NCBI GenBank assembly: GCA_030549495.1
Contig: JAUIRK010000789.1
Location: 1-64,000, forward strand
Length of the DNA stretch: 64,000 nucleotides
Reading direction: 5' to 3'
Origin: Nectonema munidae
Lineage: Eukaryota; Nematomorpha; Nectonematoida; Nectonematidae
Part shown: one piece after another, positions 1 through 15,000 of the stretch
Position numbering within the stretch: position 1 is the stretch's first letter
Layout: each line of letters opens with the position of its first letter
The notes under the pieces: model-generated
The model's database searches: none
Seen by the model: only the letters and a program-made list of their open reading frames with translations
What the model was told of the DNA's origin: nothing
Made by a program: the position numbers and the translations under genes

Positions 1-3000
1 AATTTTGTAAGTTATAGGAGTCGGAATCGGTGTTCGAGTTGGATTTTTTTAATAACTTGGAATCGGATTCTGAGAGGAATTTTGGTAGTTATAGGAATCT
101 GAATCGGTGTCGGAGTTGGATTTTTTTAATAACTTAGTGTCGGAGTTGAGAGGAATTTTGTAAGTAAATAGGAGTCGGAATCGGTGTTCAAGTTGGATTT
201 TTTTATTAACTTGGAATCGGATTCTGAGAGGAATTTTGGTAGTTATAGGAATCTGAATCGGTGTCGGAGTTGGATTTTTTTAATAACTTAGTGTCGGAGT
301 TGAGAGGAATTTTGTAAGTTATAGGAGTTGGAATCGGCTTTCGAGTTGGATTTTTTTATTAACTTGGAATCGGATTCTGAGAGGAATTTTGGTAGTTATA
401 GGAATCTGAATCGGTGTCGGAGTTGGATTTTTTTAATAACTTAGTGTCGGAGTTGAGAGGAATTTTTTAAGTAAATAGGAGTCGGAATCGGTGTTCAAGT
501 TGGATTTTTTTATTAACTTGGAATCGGATTCTGAGAGGAATTTTGGTAGTTATAGGAATCTGAATCGGTGTCGGAGTTGGATTTTTTTAATAACTTAGTG
601 TCGGAGACTGAGAGGAATTTTGTAAGTATATAGGAGTCGGAATCGGTGTTCGAGTTGGATTTTTTTATTAACTTGGAATCGGATTCTGAGAGGAATTTTG
701 GTAGTTATAGGAATCTGAATCGGTGTCGGAGTTGGATTTTTTTAATAACTTAGTGTCGAAGACTGAGAGGAATTTTGTAAGTTATAGGAGTCGGAATCGG
801 CTTTCGAGTTGGATTTTTTTATTAACTTGGAATCGGATTCTGAGAGGAATTTTGGTAGTTATAGGAATCTGAATCGGTGTCGGAGTTGGATTTTTTTAAT
901 AACTTAGTGTCGGAGTTGAGAGGAATTTTTAAATAAATAGGAGTCGGAATCGGTGTTCAAGTTGGATTTTTTTATTAACTTGGAATCGGATTCTGAGAGG
1001 AATTTTGGTAGTTATAGGAATCTGAATCGGTGTCGGAGTTGGATTTTTTTAATAACTTAGTGTCGGAGACTGAGAGGAATTTTGTAAGTTATAGGAGTCG
1101 GAATCGGCGTTCGAGTTGGATTTTTTTATTAACTTGGAATCGGATTCTGAGAGGAATTTTGATAGTTATAGGAATCTGAATCGGTGTCGGAGTTGGATTT
1201 TTTTAATAACTTAGTGTCGGAGTTGAGAGGAATTTTTAAATAAATAGGAGTCGGAATCGGTGTTCGAGTTGCATTTTTTTAATAACTTGGAATCGGATTC
1301 TGAGAGGAATTTTGGTAGTTATAGGAATCTGAATCGGTGTCGGAGTTGGATTTTTTTAATAACTTAGTGTCGGAGATTGAGAGGAATTTTGTAAGTTATA
1401 GGAGTCGGAATCGGCGTTCGAGTTGGATTTTTTATTAACTTGGAATCGGATTCTGAGAGGAATTTTGGTAGTTATAGGAATCTGAATCGGTGTCGGAGTT
1501 GGATTTTTTTAATAACTTAGTGTCGAAGACTGAGAGGAATTTTGTAAGTTATAGGAGTCGGAATCGGCTTTCGAGTTGGATTTTTTTATTAACTTGGAAT
1601 CGGATTCTGAGAGGAATTTTGGTAGTTATAGGAATCTGAATCGGTGTCGGAGTTGGATTTTTTTAATAACTTAGTGTCGGAGTTGAGAGGAATTTTTTAA
1701 GTAAATAGGAGTCGGAATCGGTGTTCAAGTTGGATTTTTTTATTAACTTGGAATCGGATTCTGAGAGGAATTTTGGTAGTTATAGGAATCTGAATCGGTG
1801 TCGGAGTTGGATTTTTTTAATAACTTAGTGTCGAAGACTGAGAGGAATTTTGTAAGTTATAGGAGTCGGAATCGGTGTTCAAGTTGGATTTTTTTATTAA
1901 CTTGGAATCGGATTCTGAGAGGAATTTTGGTAGTTATAGGAATCTGAATCGGTGTCGGAGTTGGATTTTTTTAATAACTTGGAATCGGATTCTGAGAGGA
2001 ATTTTGGTAGTTATAGGAATCTGAATCGGTGTCGGAGTTGGATTTTTTTAATAACTTAGTGTCGGAGTTGAGAGGAATTTTTTAAGTAAATAGGAGTCGG
2101 AATCGGTGTTCAAGTTGGATTTTTTTATTAACTTGGAATCGGATTCTGAGAGGAATTTTGGTAGTTATAGGAATCTGAATCGGTGTCGGAGTTGGATTTT
2201 TTTAATAACTTAGTGTCGGAGTTGAGAGGAATTTTTTAAGTAAATAGGAGTCGGAATCGGTGTTCAAGTTGGATTTTTTTATTAACTTGGAATCGGATTC
2301 TGAGAGGAATTTTGGTAGTTATAGGAATCTGAATCGGTGTCGGAGTTGGATTTTTTTAATAACTTAGTGTCGGAGACTGAGAGGAATTTTGTAAGTTATA
2401 GGAGTCGGAATCGGTGTTCGAGTTGGATTTTTTTATTAACTTGGAATCGGATTCTGAGAGGAATTTTGATAGTTATAGGAATCTGAATCGGTGTCGGAGT
2501 TGGATTTTTTTAATAACTTAGTGTCGGAGTTGAGAGGAATTTTTAAATAAATAGGAGTCGGAATCGGTGTTCGAGTTGCATTTTTTTAATAACTTGGAAC
2601 CGGATTCTTAGAGGAATTTTGGTAGTTATAGGAATCTGAATCGGTGTCGGAGTTGGATTTTTTTAATAACTTAGTGTCGGAGACTGAGAGGAATTTTGTA
2701 AGTTATAGGAGTCGGAATCGGTGTTCGAGTTGCATTTTTTTAATAACTTGGAATCGGATTCTGAGAGGAATTTTGGTAGTTATAGGAATCTGAATCGGTG
2801 TCGGAGTTGGATTTTTTTAATAACTTAGTGTCGGAGACTGAGAGGAATTTTGTAAGTAAATAGGAGTCGGAATCGGTGTTCGAGTTGGATTTTTTTAATA
2901 ACTTGGAATCGGATTCTGAGAGGAATTTTGGTAGTTATAGGAATCTGAATCGGTGTCGGAGTTGGATTTTTTTAATAACTTAGTGTCGGAGTTGAGAGGA

Positions 3001-6000
3001 ATTTTGTAAGTTATAGGAGTTGGAATCGGCTTTCGAGTTGGATTTTTTTAATAACTTGGAATCGGATTCTGAGAGGAATTTTGGTAGTTATAGGAATCTG
3101 AATCGGTGTCGGAGTTGGATTTTTTTAATAACTTAGTGTCGGAGACTGAGAGGAATTTTGTAAGTATATAGGAGTCGGAATCGGTGTTCGAGTTGGATTT
3201 TTTTATTAACTTGGAATCGGATTCTGAGAGGAATTTTGGTAGTTATAGGAATCTGAATCGGTGTCGGAGTTGGATTTTTTTTAATAACTTAGTGTCGGAG
3301 ACTGAGAGGAATTTTGTAAGTTATAGGAGTCGGAATCGGTGTTCGAGTTGCATTTTTTAATAACTTGGAACCGGATTCTTAGAGGAATTTTGGTAGTTAT
3401 AGGAATCTGAATCGGTGTCGGAGTTGGATTTTTTTAATAACTTAGTGTCGGAGTTGAGAGGAATTTTTAAATAAATAGGAGTCGGAATCGGTGTTCAAGT
3501 TGGATTTTTTTATTAACTTGGAATCGGATTCTGAGAGGAATTTTGGTAGTTATAGGAATCTGAATCGGTGTCGGAGTTGGATTTTTTTAATAACTTAGTG
3601 TCGGAGACTGAGAGGAATTTTGTAAGTTATAGGAGTCGGAATCGGCTTTCGAGTTGGATTTTTTATTAACTTGGAATCGGATTCTGAGAGGAATTTTGGT
3701 AGTTATAGGAATCTGAATCGGTGTCGGAGTTGGATTTTTTTAATAACTTAGTGTCGGAGTTGAGAGGAATTTTTTAAGTAAATAGGAGTCGGAATCGGTG
3801 TTCGAGTTGGATTTTTTTAATAACTTGGAATCGGATTCTGAGAGGAATTTTGGTAGTTATAGGAATCTGAATCGGTGTCGGAGTTGGATTTTTTTAATAA
3901 CTTAGTGTCGAAGACTGAGAGGAATTTTGTAAGTTATAGGAGTCGGAATCGGCTTTCGAGTTGGATTTTTTTATTAACTTGGAATCGGATTCTGAGAGGA
4001 ATTTTGGTAGTTATAGGAATCTGAATCGGTGTCGGAGTTGGATTTTTTTAATAACTTAGTGTCGGAGTTGAGAGGAATTTTTTAAGTAAATAGGAGTCGG
4101 AATCGGTGTTCAAGTTGGATTTTTTTATTAACTTGGAATCGGATTCTGAGAGGAATTTTGGTAGTTATAGGAATCTGAATCGGTGTCGGAGTTGGATTTT
4201 TTTAATAACTTAGTGTCGGAGACTGAGAGGAATTTTGTAAGTTATAGGAGTCGGAATCGGCTTTCGAGTTGGATTTTTTTATTAACTTGGAATCGGATTC
4301 TGAGAGGAATTTTGGTAGTTATAGGAATCTGAATCGGTGTCGGAGTTGGATTTTTTTAATAACTTAGTGTCGGAGACTGAGAGGAATTTTGTAAGTTATA
4401 GGAGTCGGAATCGGCTTTCGAGTTGCATTTTTTTAATAACTTGGAATCGGATTCTGAGAGGAATTTTGATAGTTATAGGAATCTGAATCGGTGTCGGAGT
4501 TGGATTTTTTTAATAACTTAGTGTCGGAGTTGAGAGGAATTTTTAAATAAATAGGAGTCGGAATCGGTGTTCGAGTTGGATTTTTTTAATAACTTGGAAT
4601 CGGATTCTGAGAGGAATTTTGGTAGTTATAGGAATCTGAATCGGTGTCTGAGTTGGATTTTTTTAATAACTTAGTGTCGGAGACTGAGAGGAATTTTGTA
4701 AGTTATAGGAGTCGGAATCGGTGTTCGAGTTGGATTTTTTTATTAACTTGGAATCGGATTCTGAGAGGAATTTTGGTAGTTATAGGAATCTGAATCGGTG
4801 TCGGAGTTGGATTTTTTTAATAACTTAGTGTCGAAGACTGAGAGGAATTTTGTAAGTTATAGGAGTCGGAATCGGCTTTCGAGTTGGATTTTTTTATTAA
4901 CTTGGAATCGGATTCTTAGAGGAATTTTGGTAGTTATAGGAATCTGAATCGGTGTCGGAGTTGGATTTTTTTAATAACTTAGTGTCGGAGTTGAGAGGAA
5001 TTTTTAAATAAATAGGAGTCGGAATCGGTGTTCAAGTTGGATTTTTTTATTAACTTGGAATCGGATTCTTAGAGGAATTTTGGTAGTTATAGGAATCTGA
5101 ATCGGTGTCGGAGTTGGATTTTTTTAATAACTTAGTGTCGAAGACTGAGAGGAATTTTGTAAGTTATAGGAGTCGGAATCGGTGTTCGAGTTGGATTTTT
5201 TTATTAACTTGGAATCGGATTCTGAGAGGAATTTTGGTAGTTATAGGAATCTGAATCGGTGTCGGAGTTGGATTTTTTAATAACTTAGTGTCGGAGTTGA
5301 GAGGAATTTTTAAATAAATAGGAGTCGGAATCGGTGTTCAAGTTGGATTTTTTTATTAACTTGGAATCGGATTCTGAGAGGAATTTTGGTAGTTATAGGA
5401 ATCTGAATCGGTGTCGGAGTTGGATTTTTTTAATAACTTAGTGTCGGAGACTGAGAGGAATTTTGTAAGTTATAGGAGTCGGAATCGGTGTTCGAGTTGG
5501 ATTTTTTTATTAACTTGGAATCGGATTCTGAGAGGAATTTTGGTAGTTATAGGAATCTGAATCGGTGTCGGAGTTGGATTTTTTTAATAACTTAGTGTCG
5601 GAGTTGAGAGGAATTTTTTAAGTAAATAGGAGTCGGAATCGGTGTTCAAGTTGGATTTTTTTATTAACTTGGAATCGGATTCTGAGAGGAATTTTGGTAG
5701 TTATAGGAATCTGAATCGGTGTCGGAGTTGGATTTTTTTAATAACTTAGTGTCGGAGACTGAGAGGAATTTTGTAAGTTATAGGAGTCGGAATCGGCTGT
5801 TCGAGTTGGATTTTTTTATTAACTTGGAATCGGATTCTGAGAGAAATTTTGGTAGTTATAGTAATCTGAATCGGTGTCGGAGTTAGATTTTTTTAATAAC
5901 TTAGTGTCGGAGTTGAGAGGAATTTTTTAAGTAAATAGGAGTCGGAATCGGTGTTCAAGTTGGATTTTTTTATTAACTTGGAATCGGATTCTGAGAGGAA

Positions 6001-9000
6001 TTTTGGTAGTTATAGGAATCTGAATCGGTGTCGGAGTTGGATTTTTTTAATAACTTAGTGTCGGAGACTGAGAGGAATTTTGTAAGTATATAGGAGTCGG
6101 AATCGGCTGTTCGAGTTGGATTTTTTTATTAACTTGGAATCGGATTCTGAGAGGAATTTTGGTAGTTATAGGAATCTGAATCGGTGTCGGAGTTGGATTT
6201 TTTTAATAACTTAGTGTCGGAGTTGAGAGGAATTTTTTAAGTAAATAGGAGTCGGAATCGGTGTTCAAGTTGGATTTTTTTATTAACTTGGAATCGGATT
6301 CTGAGAGGAATTTTGGTAGTTATAGGAATCTGATTCGGTGTCGGAGTTGGATTTTTTAATAACTTAGTGTCGGAGACTGAGAGGAATTTTGTAAGTTATA
6401 GGAGTCGGAATCGGTGTTCGAGTTGCATTTTTTTAATAACTTGGAATCGGATTCTGAGAGGAATTTTGGTAGTTATAGGAATCTGAATCGGTGTCTGAGT
6501 TGGATTTTTTTAATAACTTAGTGTCGGAGTTGAGAGGAATTTTTTAAGTAAATAGGAGTCGGAATCGGTGTTCAAGTTGGATTTTTTTATTAACTTGGAA
6601 TCGGATTCTGAGAGGAATTTTGGTAGTTATAGGAATCTGAATCGGTGTCGGAGTTGGATTTTTTTAATAACTTAGTGTCGGAGACTGAGAGGAATTTTGT
6701 AAGTTATAGGAGTCGGAATCGGCTGTTCGAGTTGGATTTTTTTATTAACTTGGAATCGGATTCTGAGAGAGAAATTTTGGTAGTTATAGGAATCTGAATC
6801 GGTGTCGGAGTTGGATTTTTTTAATAACTTAGTGTCGGAGTTGAGAGGAATTTTTAAATAAATAGGAGTCGGAATCGGTGTTCGAGTTGCATTTTTTTAA
6901 TAACTTGGAATCGGTTTCTTAGAGGAATTTTGGTAGTTATAGGAATCTGAATCGGTGTCGGAGTTGGATTTTTTTAATAACTTAGTGTCGGAGATTGAGA
7001 GGAATTTTGTAAGTATATAGGAGTCGGAATCGGTGTTCGAGTTGGATTTTTTTATTAACTTGGAATCGGATTCTGAGAGGAATTTTGGTAGTTATAGGAA
7101 TCTGAATCGGTGTCGGAGTTGGATTTTTTTAATAACTTAGTGTCGGAGTTGAGAGGAATTTTGTAAGTATATAGGAGTCGGAATCGGTGTTCGAGTTGCA
7201 TTTTTTTAATAACTTGGAATCGGATTCTTAGAGGAATTTTGGTAGTTATAGGAATCTGAATCGGTGTCGGAGTTGGATTTTTTTAATAACTTAGTGTCGG
7301 AGTTGAGAGGAATTTTTTAAGTAAATAGGAGTCGGAATCGGTGTTCAAGTTGGATTTTTTTATTAACTTGGAATCGGATTCTGAGAGGAATTTTGGTAGT
7401 TATAGGAATCTGAATCGGTGTCGGAGTTGGATTTTTTTAATAACTTAGTGTCGGAGACTGAGAGGAATTTTTAAATAAATAGGAGTCGGAATCGGTGTTC
7501 GAGTTGGATTTTTTTATTAACTTGGAATCGGATTCTGAGAGGAATTTTGGTAGTTATAGGAATCTGAATCGGTGTCTGAGTTGGATTTTTTTTAATAACT
7601 TAGTGTCGGAGACTGAGAGGAATTTTTTAAGTAAATAGGAGTCGGAATCGGCTTTCGAGTTGGATTTTTTTAATAACTTGGAATCGTATTCTGAGAGGAA
7701 TTTTGGTAGTTATAGGAATCTGAATCGGTGTCTGAGTTGGATTTTTTTAATAACTTAGTGTCGGAGTTGAGAGGAATTTTTTAAGTAAATAGGAGTCGGA
7801 ATCGGTGTTCAAGTTGGATTTTTTTATTAACTTGGAATCGGATTCTGAGAGGAATTTTGGTAGTTATAGGAATCTGAATCGGTGTCGGAGTTGGATTTTT
7901 TTAATAACTTAGTGTCGGAGACTGAGAGGAATTTTGTAAGTTATAGGAGTCGGAATCGGCTTTCGAGTTGGATTTTTTTATTAACTTGGAATCGTATTCT
8001 GAGAGAAATTTTGGTAGTTATAGGAATCTGAATCGGTGTCTGAGTTGGATTTTTTTAATAACTTAGTGTCGGAGACTGAGAGGAATTTTGTAAGTTATAG
8101 GAGTCGGAATCGGTGTTCGAGTTGGATTTTTTTAATAACTTGGAATCGGATTCTGAGAGGAATTTTGGTAGTTATAGGAATCTGAATCGGTGTCGGAGTT
8201 GGATTTTTTTAATAACTTAGTGTCGGAGTTGAGAGGAATTTTTAAATAAATAGGAGTCGGAATCGGTGTTCAAGTTGGATTTTTTTATTAACTTGGAATC
8301 GGATTCTGAGAGGAATTTTGGTAGTTATAGGAATCTGAATCGGTGTCGGAGTTGGATTTTTTTAATAACTTAGTGTCGGAGTTGAGAGGAATTTTTTAAG
8401 TAAATAGGAGTCGGAATCGGCTTTCGAGTTGGATTTTTTTATTAACTTGGAATCGTATTCTGAGAGGAATTTTGGTAGTTATAGGAATCTGAATCGGTGT
8501 CGGAGTTGGATTTTTTTAATAACTTAGTGTCGGAGACTGAGAGGAATTTTGTAAGTCATAGGAGTCGGAATCGGTGTTCGATTTGGATTTTTTTATTAAC
8601 TTAGAATCGGATTCTGAGAGGAATTTTGGTAGTTATAGGAATCTGAATCGGTGTCGGAGTTGGATTTTTTTAATAACTTAGTGTCGGAGTCTGAGAGGAA
8701 TTTTGTAAGTATATAGGAGTCGGAATCGGTGTTCGAGTTGGATTTTTTTATTAACTTGGAATCGGATTCTGAGAGGAATTTTGGTAGTTATAGGAATCTG
8801 AATCGGTGTCGGAGTTGGATTTTTTTAATAACTTAGTGTCGGAGACTGAGAGGAATTTTGTAAGTTATAGGAGTCGGAATCGGTGTTCGAGTTGGATTTT
8901 TTTAATAACTTGGAATCGGATTCTGAGAGGAATTTTGGTAGTTATAGGAATCTGAATCGGTGTCTGAGTTAGATTTTTTTAATAACTTGGTGTCGGAGTT

Positions 9001-12000
9001 GAGAGGAATTTTTAAATAAATAGGAGTCGGAATCGGTGTTCAAGTTGGATTTTTTTATTAACTTGGAATCGGATTCTGAGAGGAATTTTGGTAGTTATAG
9101 GAATCTGAATCGGTGTCGGAGTTGTATTTTTTTAATAACTTAGTGTCGGAGACTGAGAGGAATTTTGTAAGTATATAGGAGTCGGAATCGGCTGTTCGAG
9201 TTGGATTTTTTTATTAACTTGGAATCGGATTCTGAGAGGAATTTTGGTAGTTATAGGAATCTGAATCGGTGTCGGAGTTGGATTTTTTTAATAACTTAGT
9301 GTCGGAGTTGAGAGGAATTTTTAAAGTAAGATAGGAGTCGGAATCGGTGTTCAAGTTGGATTTTTTTATTAACTTGGAATCGGATTCTGAGAGGAATTTT
9401 GGTAGTTATAGGAATCTGAATCGGTGTCGGAGTTGGATTTTTTTAATAACTTAGTGTCGGAGACTGAGAGGAATTTTGTAAGTTATAGGAGTCGGAATCG
9501 GTGTTCGAGTTGGATTTTTTTAATAACTTGGAATCGGATTCTGAGAGGAATTTTGGTAGTTATAGGAATCTGAATCGGTGTCGGAGTTGGATTTTTTAAT
9601 AACTTAGTGTCGGAGTTGAGAGGAATTTTTTAAGTAAATAGGAGTCGGAATCGGTGTTCAAGTTGGATTTTTTTATTAACTTGGAATCGTATTCTGAGAG
9701 GAATTTTGGTAGTTATAGGAATCTGAATCGGTGTCGGAGTTGGATTTTTTTAATAACTTAGTGTCGGAGACTGAGAGGAATTTTGTAAGTTATAGGAGTC
9801 GGAATCGGTGTTCGAGTTGGATTTTTTTATTAACTTGGAATCGTATTCTGAGAGAAATTTTGGTAGTTATAGGAATCTGAATCGGTGTCGGAGTTGGATT
9901 TTTTTAATAACTTAGTGTCGGAGTTGAGAGGAATTTTTTAAGTAAATAGGAGTCGGAATCGGTGTTCAAGTTGGATTTTTTTATTAACTTGGAATCGGAT
10001 TCTGAGAGGAATTTTGGTAGTTATAGGAATCTGAATCGGTGTCGGAGTTGGATTTTTTTTAATAACTTAGTGTCGGAGACTGAGAGGAATTTTGTAAGTT
10101 ATAGGAGTCGGAATCGGTGTTCGAGTTGCATTTTTTTAATAACTTGGAATCGTATTCTGAGAGAAATTTTGGTAGTTATAGGAATCTGAATCGGTGTCGG
10201 AGTTGGATTTTTTTAATAACTTAGTGTCGGAGTTGAGAGGAATTTTTTAAGTAAATAGGAGTCGGAATCGGTGTTCAAGTTGGATTTTTTTATTAACTTG
10301 GAATCGGATTCTGAGAGGAATTTTGGTAGTTATAGGAATCTGAATCGGTGTCGGAGTTGGATTTTTTTAATAACTTAGTGTCGGAGACTGAGAGGAATTT
10401 TGTAAGTTATAGGAGTCGGAATCGGTGTTCGAGTTGCATTTTTTTAATAACTTGGAATCGTATTCTGAGAGAAATTTTGGTAGTTATAGGAATCTGAATC
10501 GGTGTCGGAGTTGGATTTTTTTAATAACTTAGTGTCGGAGTTGAGAGGAATTTTTAAATAAATAGGAGTCGGAATCGGTGTTCAAGTTGGATTTTTTTAT
10601 TAACTTGGAATCGGATTCTGAGAGGAATTTTGGTAGTTATAGGAATCTGAATCGGTGTCGGAGTTGGATTTTTTTAATAACTTAGTGTCGGAGACTGAGA
10701 GGAATTTTGTAAGTTATAGGAGTCGGAATCGGCTTTCGAGTTGGATTTTTTTATTAACTTGGTATCGTATTCTGAGAGAAATTTTGGTAGTTATAGGAAT
10801 CTGAATCGGTGTCGGAGTTGGATTTTTTTAATAACTTAGTGTCGGAGTTGAGAGGAATTTTGTAAGTTATAGGAGTCGGAATCGGTGTTCGAGTTGGATT
10901 TTTTTATTAACTTGGAATCGGATTCTGAGAGGAATTTTGGTAGTTATAGGAATCTGAATCGGTGTCGGAGTTGGATTTTTTTAATAACTTAGTGTCGGAG
11001 ACTGAGAGGAATTTTTTAAGTTATAGGAGTCGGAATCGGTGTTCAAGTTGGATTTTTTTATTAACTTGGAATCGGATTCTGAGAGGAATTTTGGTAGTTA
11101 TAGGAATCTGATTCGGTGTCGGAGTTGGATTTTTTTAATAACTTAGTGTCGGAGACTGAGAGGAATTTTGTAAGTTATAGGAGTCGGAATCGGTGTTCGA
11201 GTTGGATTTTTTTATTAACTTGGAATCGGATTCTGAGAGGAATTTTGGTAGTTATAGGAATCTGAATCGGTGTCGGAGTTGGATTTTTTTAATAACTTAG
11301 TGTCGGAGTTGAGAGGAATTTTGTAAGTTATAGGAGTTGGAATCGGCTTTCGAGTTGGATTTTTTTATTAACTTGGAATCGGATTCTGAGAGGAATTTTG
11401 TAAGTTATTGGAGTCTGAATCGGTGTTGGAGTTGGATTTTTTTATTAACTTGGAATCGGATTCTGAGAGGAATTTTGTAAGTTATAGGAGTCGGAATCGG
11501 CTTTCGAGTTGGATTTTTTTATTAACTTGGAATCGGATTCTGAGAGGAATTTTGGTAGTTATAGGAATCTGAATCGGTGTCGGAGTTGGATTTTTTTAAT
11601 AACTTGGAATCGGATTCTGAGAGGAATTTTGGTAGTTATAGGAATCTGAATCGGTGTCGGAGTTGGATTTTTTTAATAACTTAGTGTCGGAGTTGAGAGG
11701 AATTTTTAAATAAATAGGAGTCGGAATCGGTGTTCGAGTTGGATTTTTTTATTAACTTGGAATCGGATTCTGAGAGGAATTTTGGTAGTTATAGGAATCT
11801 GAATCGGTGTCGGAGTTGGATTTTTTTAATAACTTAGTGTCGGAGTTGAGAGGAATTTTTTAAGTAAATAGGAGTCGGAATCGGTGTTCAAGTTGGATTT
11901 TTTTATTAACTTGGAATCGGATTCTGAGAGGAATTTTGGTAGTTATAGGAATCTGAATCGGTGTCGGAGTTGGATTTTTTTAATAACTTAGTGTCGGAGA

Positions 12001-15000
12001 CTGAGAGGAATTTTGTAAGTTATAGGAGTCGGAATCGGTGTTCAAGTTGGATTTTTTTATTAACTTGGAATCGGATTCTGAGAGAAATTTTGGTAGTTAT
12101 AGGAATCTGAATCGGTGTCGGAGTTGGATTTTTTTAATAACTTAGTGTCGGAGTTGAGAGGAATTTTGTAAGTTATAGGAGTCGGAATCGGTGTCGGAGT
12201 TGGATTTTTTTAATAACTTGGAATCGGATTCTGAGAGAATTTTGGAATTATAGGAAGTGAATCGGTGTCGGAGTTGGATTTTTTTAATAACTTAGAGTCG
12301 GAGTCTGAGAGGAATTTTGTAAGTTATAGGAGTCGGAATCGGTGTTCGAGTTGCATTTTTTAATAACTTGGAATCGGATTCTGAGAGGAATTTTGGTAGT
12401 TATAGGAATCTGAATCGGTGTCGGAGTTGGATTTTTTTAATAACTTAGTGTCGGAGTTGAGAGGAATTTTTTAAGTAAATAGGAGTCGGAATCGGTGTTC
12501 AAGTTGGATTTTTTTATTAACTTGGAATCGGATTCTGAGAGGAATTTTGGTAGTTATAGGAATCTGAATCGGTGTCGGAGTTGGATTTTTTTAATAACTT
12601 AGTGTCGAAGACTGAGAGGAATTTTGTAAGTTATAGGAGTCGGAATCGGCTTTCGAGTTGGATTTTTTTATTAACTTGGAATCGGATTCTGAGAGAAATT
12701 TTGGTAGTTATAGGAATCTGAATCGGTGTCGGAGTTGGATTTTTTTAATAACTTAGTGTCGGAGTCTGAGAGGAATTTTGTAAGTATATAGGAGTCGGAA
12801 TCGGTGTTCGAGTTGGATTTTTTATTAATTGGAATCGGATTCTGAGAGGAATTTTGGTAGTTATAGGAATCTGAATCGGTGTTCGAGTTGGATTTTTTTA
12901 ATAACTTGGAATCGGATTCTGAGAGGAATTTTGGTAGTTATAGGAATCTGAATCGGTGTCTGAGTTGGATTTTTTTAATAACTTAGTGTCGGAGTTGAGA
13001 GGAATTTTTTAAGTAAATAGGAGTCGGAATCGGTGTCGGAGTTGGATTTTTTTAATAACTTGGAATCGGATTCTGAGAGGAATTTTGGTAGTTATAGGAA
13101 TCTGAATCGGTGTCGGAGTTGGATTTTTTAATAACTTAGTGTCGGAGACTGAGAGGAATTTTGTAAGTTATAGGAGTCGGAATCGGCTTTCGAGTTGGAT
13201 TTTTTTATTAACTTGGAATCGGATTCTGAGAGGAATTTTGGTAGTTATAGGAATCTGAATCGGTGTCGGAGTTGGATTTTTTTAATAACTTAGTGTCGGA
13301 GACTGAGAGGAATTTTGTAAGTTATAGGAGTCGGAATCGGTGTTCGAGTTGGATTTTTTTAATAACTTGGAATCGGATTCTGAGAGGAATTTTGGTAGTT
13401 ATAGGAATCTGAATCGGTGTCTGAGTTGGATTTTTTTAATAACTTAGAGTCGGAGTCTGAGAGGAATTTTGTAAGTTATAGGAGTCGGAATCGGTGTTCG
13501 AGTTGGATTTTTTTAATAACTTGGAATCGGATTCTGAGAGGAATTTTGGTAGTTATAGGAATCTGAATCGGTGTCGAGTTGGATTTTTTTAATAACTTGG
13601 AATCGGATTCTGAGAGGAATTTTGGTAGTTATAGGAATCTGAATGGTGTCGAGTTGGATTTTTTAATAACTTGGAATCGGATTGAGAGGAATTTTTAAGT
13701 TATAGGAGTCGGAATCGGTGTTCAAGTTGGATTTTTTTAATAACTTGGAATCGGATTCTTAGAGGAATTTTGGTAGTTATAGGAATCTGAATCGGTGTCG
13801 GAGTTGGATTTTTTTAATAACTTAGTGTCGGAGTTGAGAGGAATTTTTAAGTTATAGGAGTCGGAATCGGTGTTCAAGTTGGATTTTTTTATTAACTTGG
13901 AATCGGATTCTGAGAGGAATTTTGGTAGTTATAGGAATCTGAATCGGTGTCGGAGTTGGATTTTTTTAATAACTTAGTGTCGGAGACTGAGAGGAATTTT
14001 GTAAGTTATAGGAGTCGGAATCGGTGTTCAAGTTGGATTTTTTTATTAACTTGGAATCGGATTCTGAGAGGAATTTTGGTAGTTATAGGAATCTGAATCG
14101 GTGTCGGAGTTGGATTTTTTTAATAACTTAGTGTCGGAGACTGAGAGAAATTTTGTAAGTTATAGGAGTCGGAATCGGTGTTCAAGTTGGATTTTTTTAT
14201 TAACTTGGAATCGGATTCTGAGAGGAATTTTGGTAGTTATAGGAATCTGAATCGGTGTCTGAGTTGGATTTTTTTAATAACTTAGTGTCGGAGACTGAGA
14301 GGAATTTTGTAAGTTATAGGAGTCGGAATCGGTGTTCGAGTTGGATTTTTTTAATAACTTGGAATCGGATTCTGAGAGGAATTTAGGTAGTTATAGGAAT
14401 CTGAATCGGTGTCGGTGTTGGATTTTTTTAATAACTTGGAGTCGGAAACTGAGAGAAATTTTGTAATTTATAGGAGTCGGAATCGGTGTTCAAGTTGGAT
14501 TTTTTTAATAACTTGGAATCGGATTCTGAGAGGAATTTTGGTAGTTATAGGAATCTGAATCGGTGTCGGAGTTGGATTTTTTAATAACTTGTGAATCGGA
14601 GTCTGAGAGGAATTTTGGTAGTTATAGGAGTCGGAATCGGTGTCGAGTTGGATTTTTTAATAACTTAGTGAATCGGATTCTGAGAGGAATTTTGGTAAGT
14701 TATAGGAATCGGAATCGGTGTCGAGTTGGATTTTTTTAATAACTTGGTATCGGATTCTGAGAGGAATTTTGTAAGTTATAGGAGTCGGAATCGGTGTTCG
14801 AGTTGGATTTTTTTAATAACTTGGAATCCTATTCTGAGAGAAATATTGGTAGTTATAGGAATCTGAATCGGTGTCGGAGTTGGATTTTTTTAATAACTTA
14901 GTGTCGGAGTTGAGAGGAATTTTTTAAGTAAATAGGAGTCGGAATCGGTGTTCAAGTTGGATTTTTTTAATAACTTGGAATCGGATTCTGAGAGGAATTT

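Noticed and set aside
9962-10189. 75-codon ORF inside the satellite (and its twin at 19340-19567)
   Set aside because: Both are read through the 77-bp repeats, with the same phrase recurring every monomer pair; there is no non-repeat protein signal.
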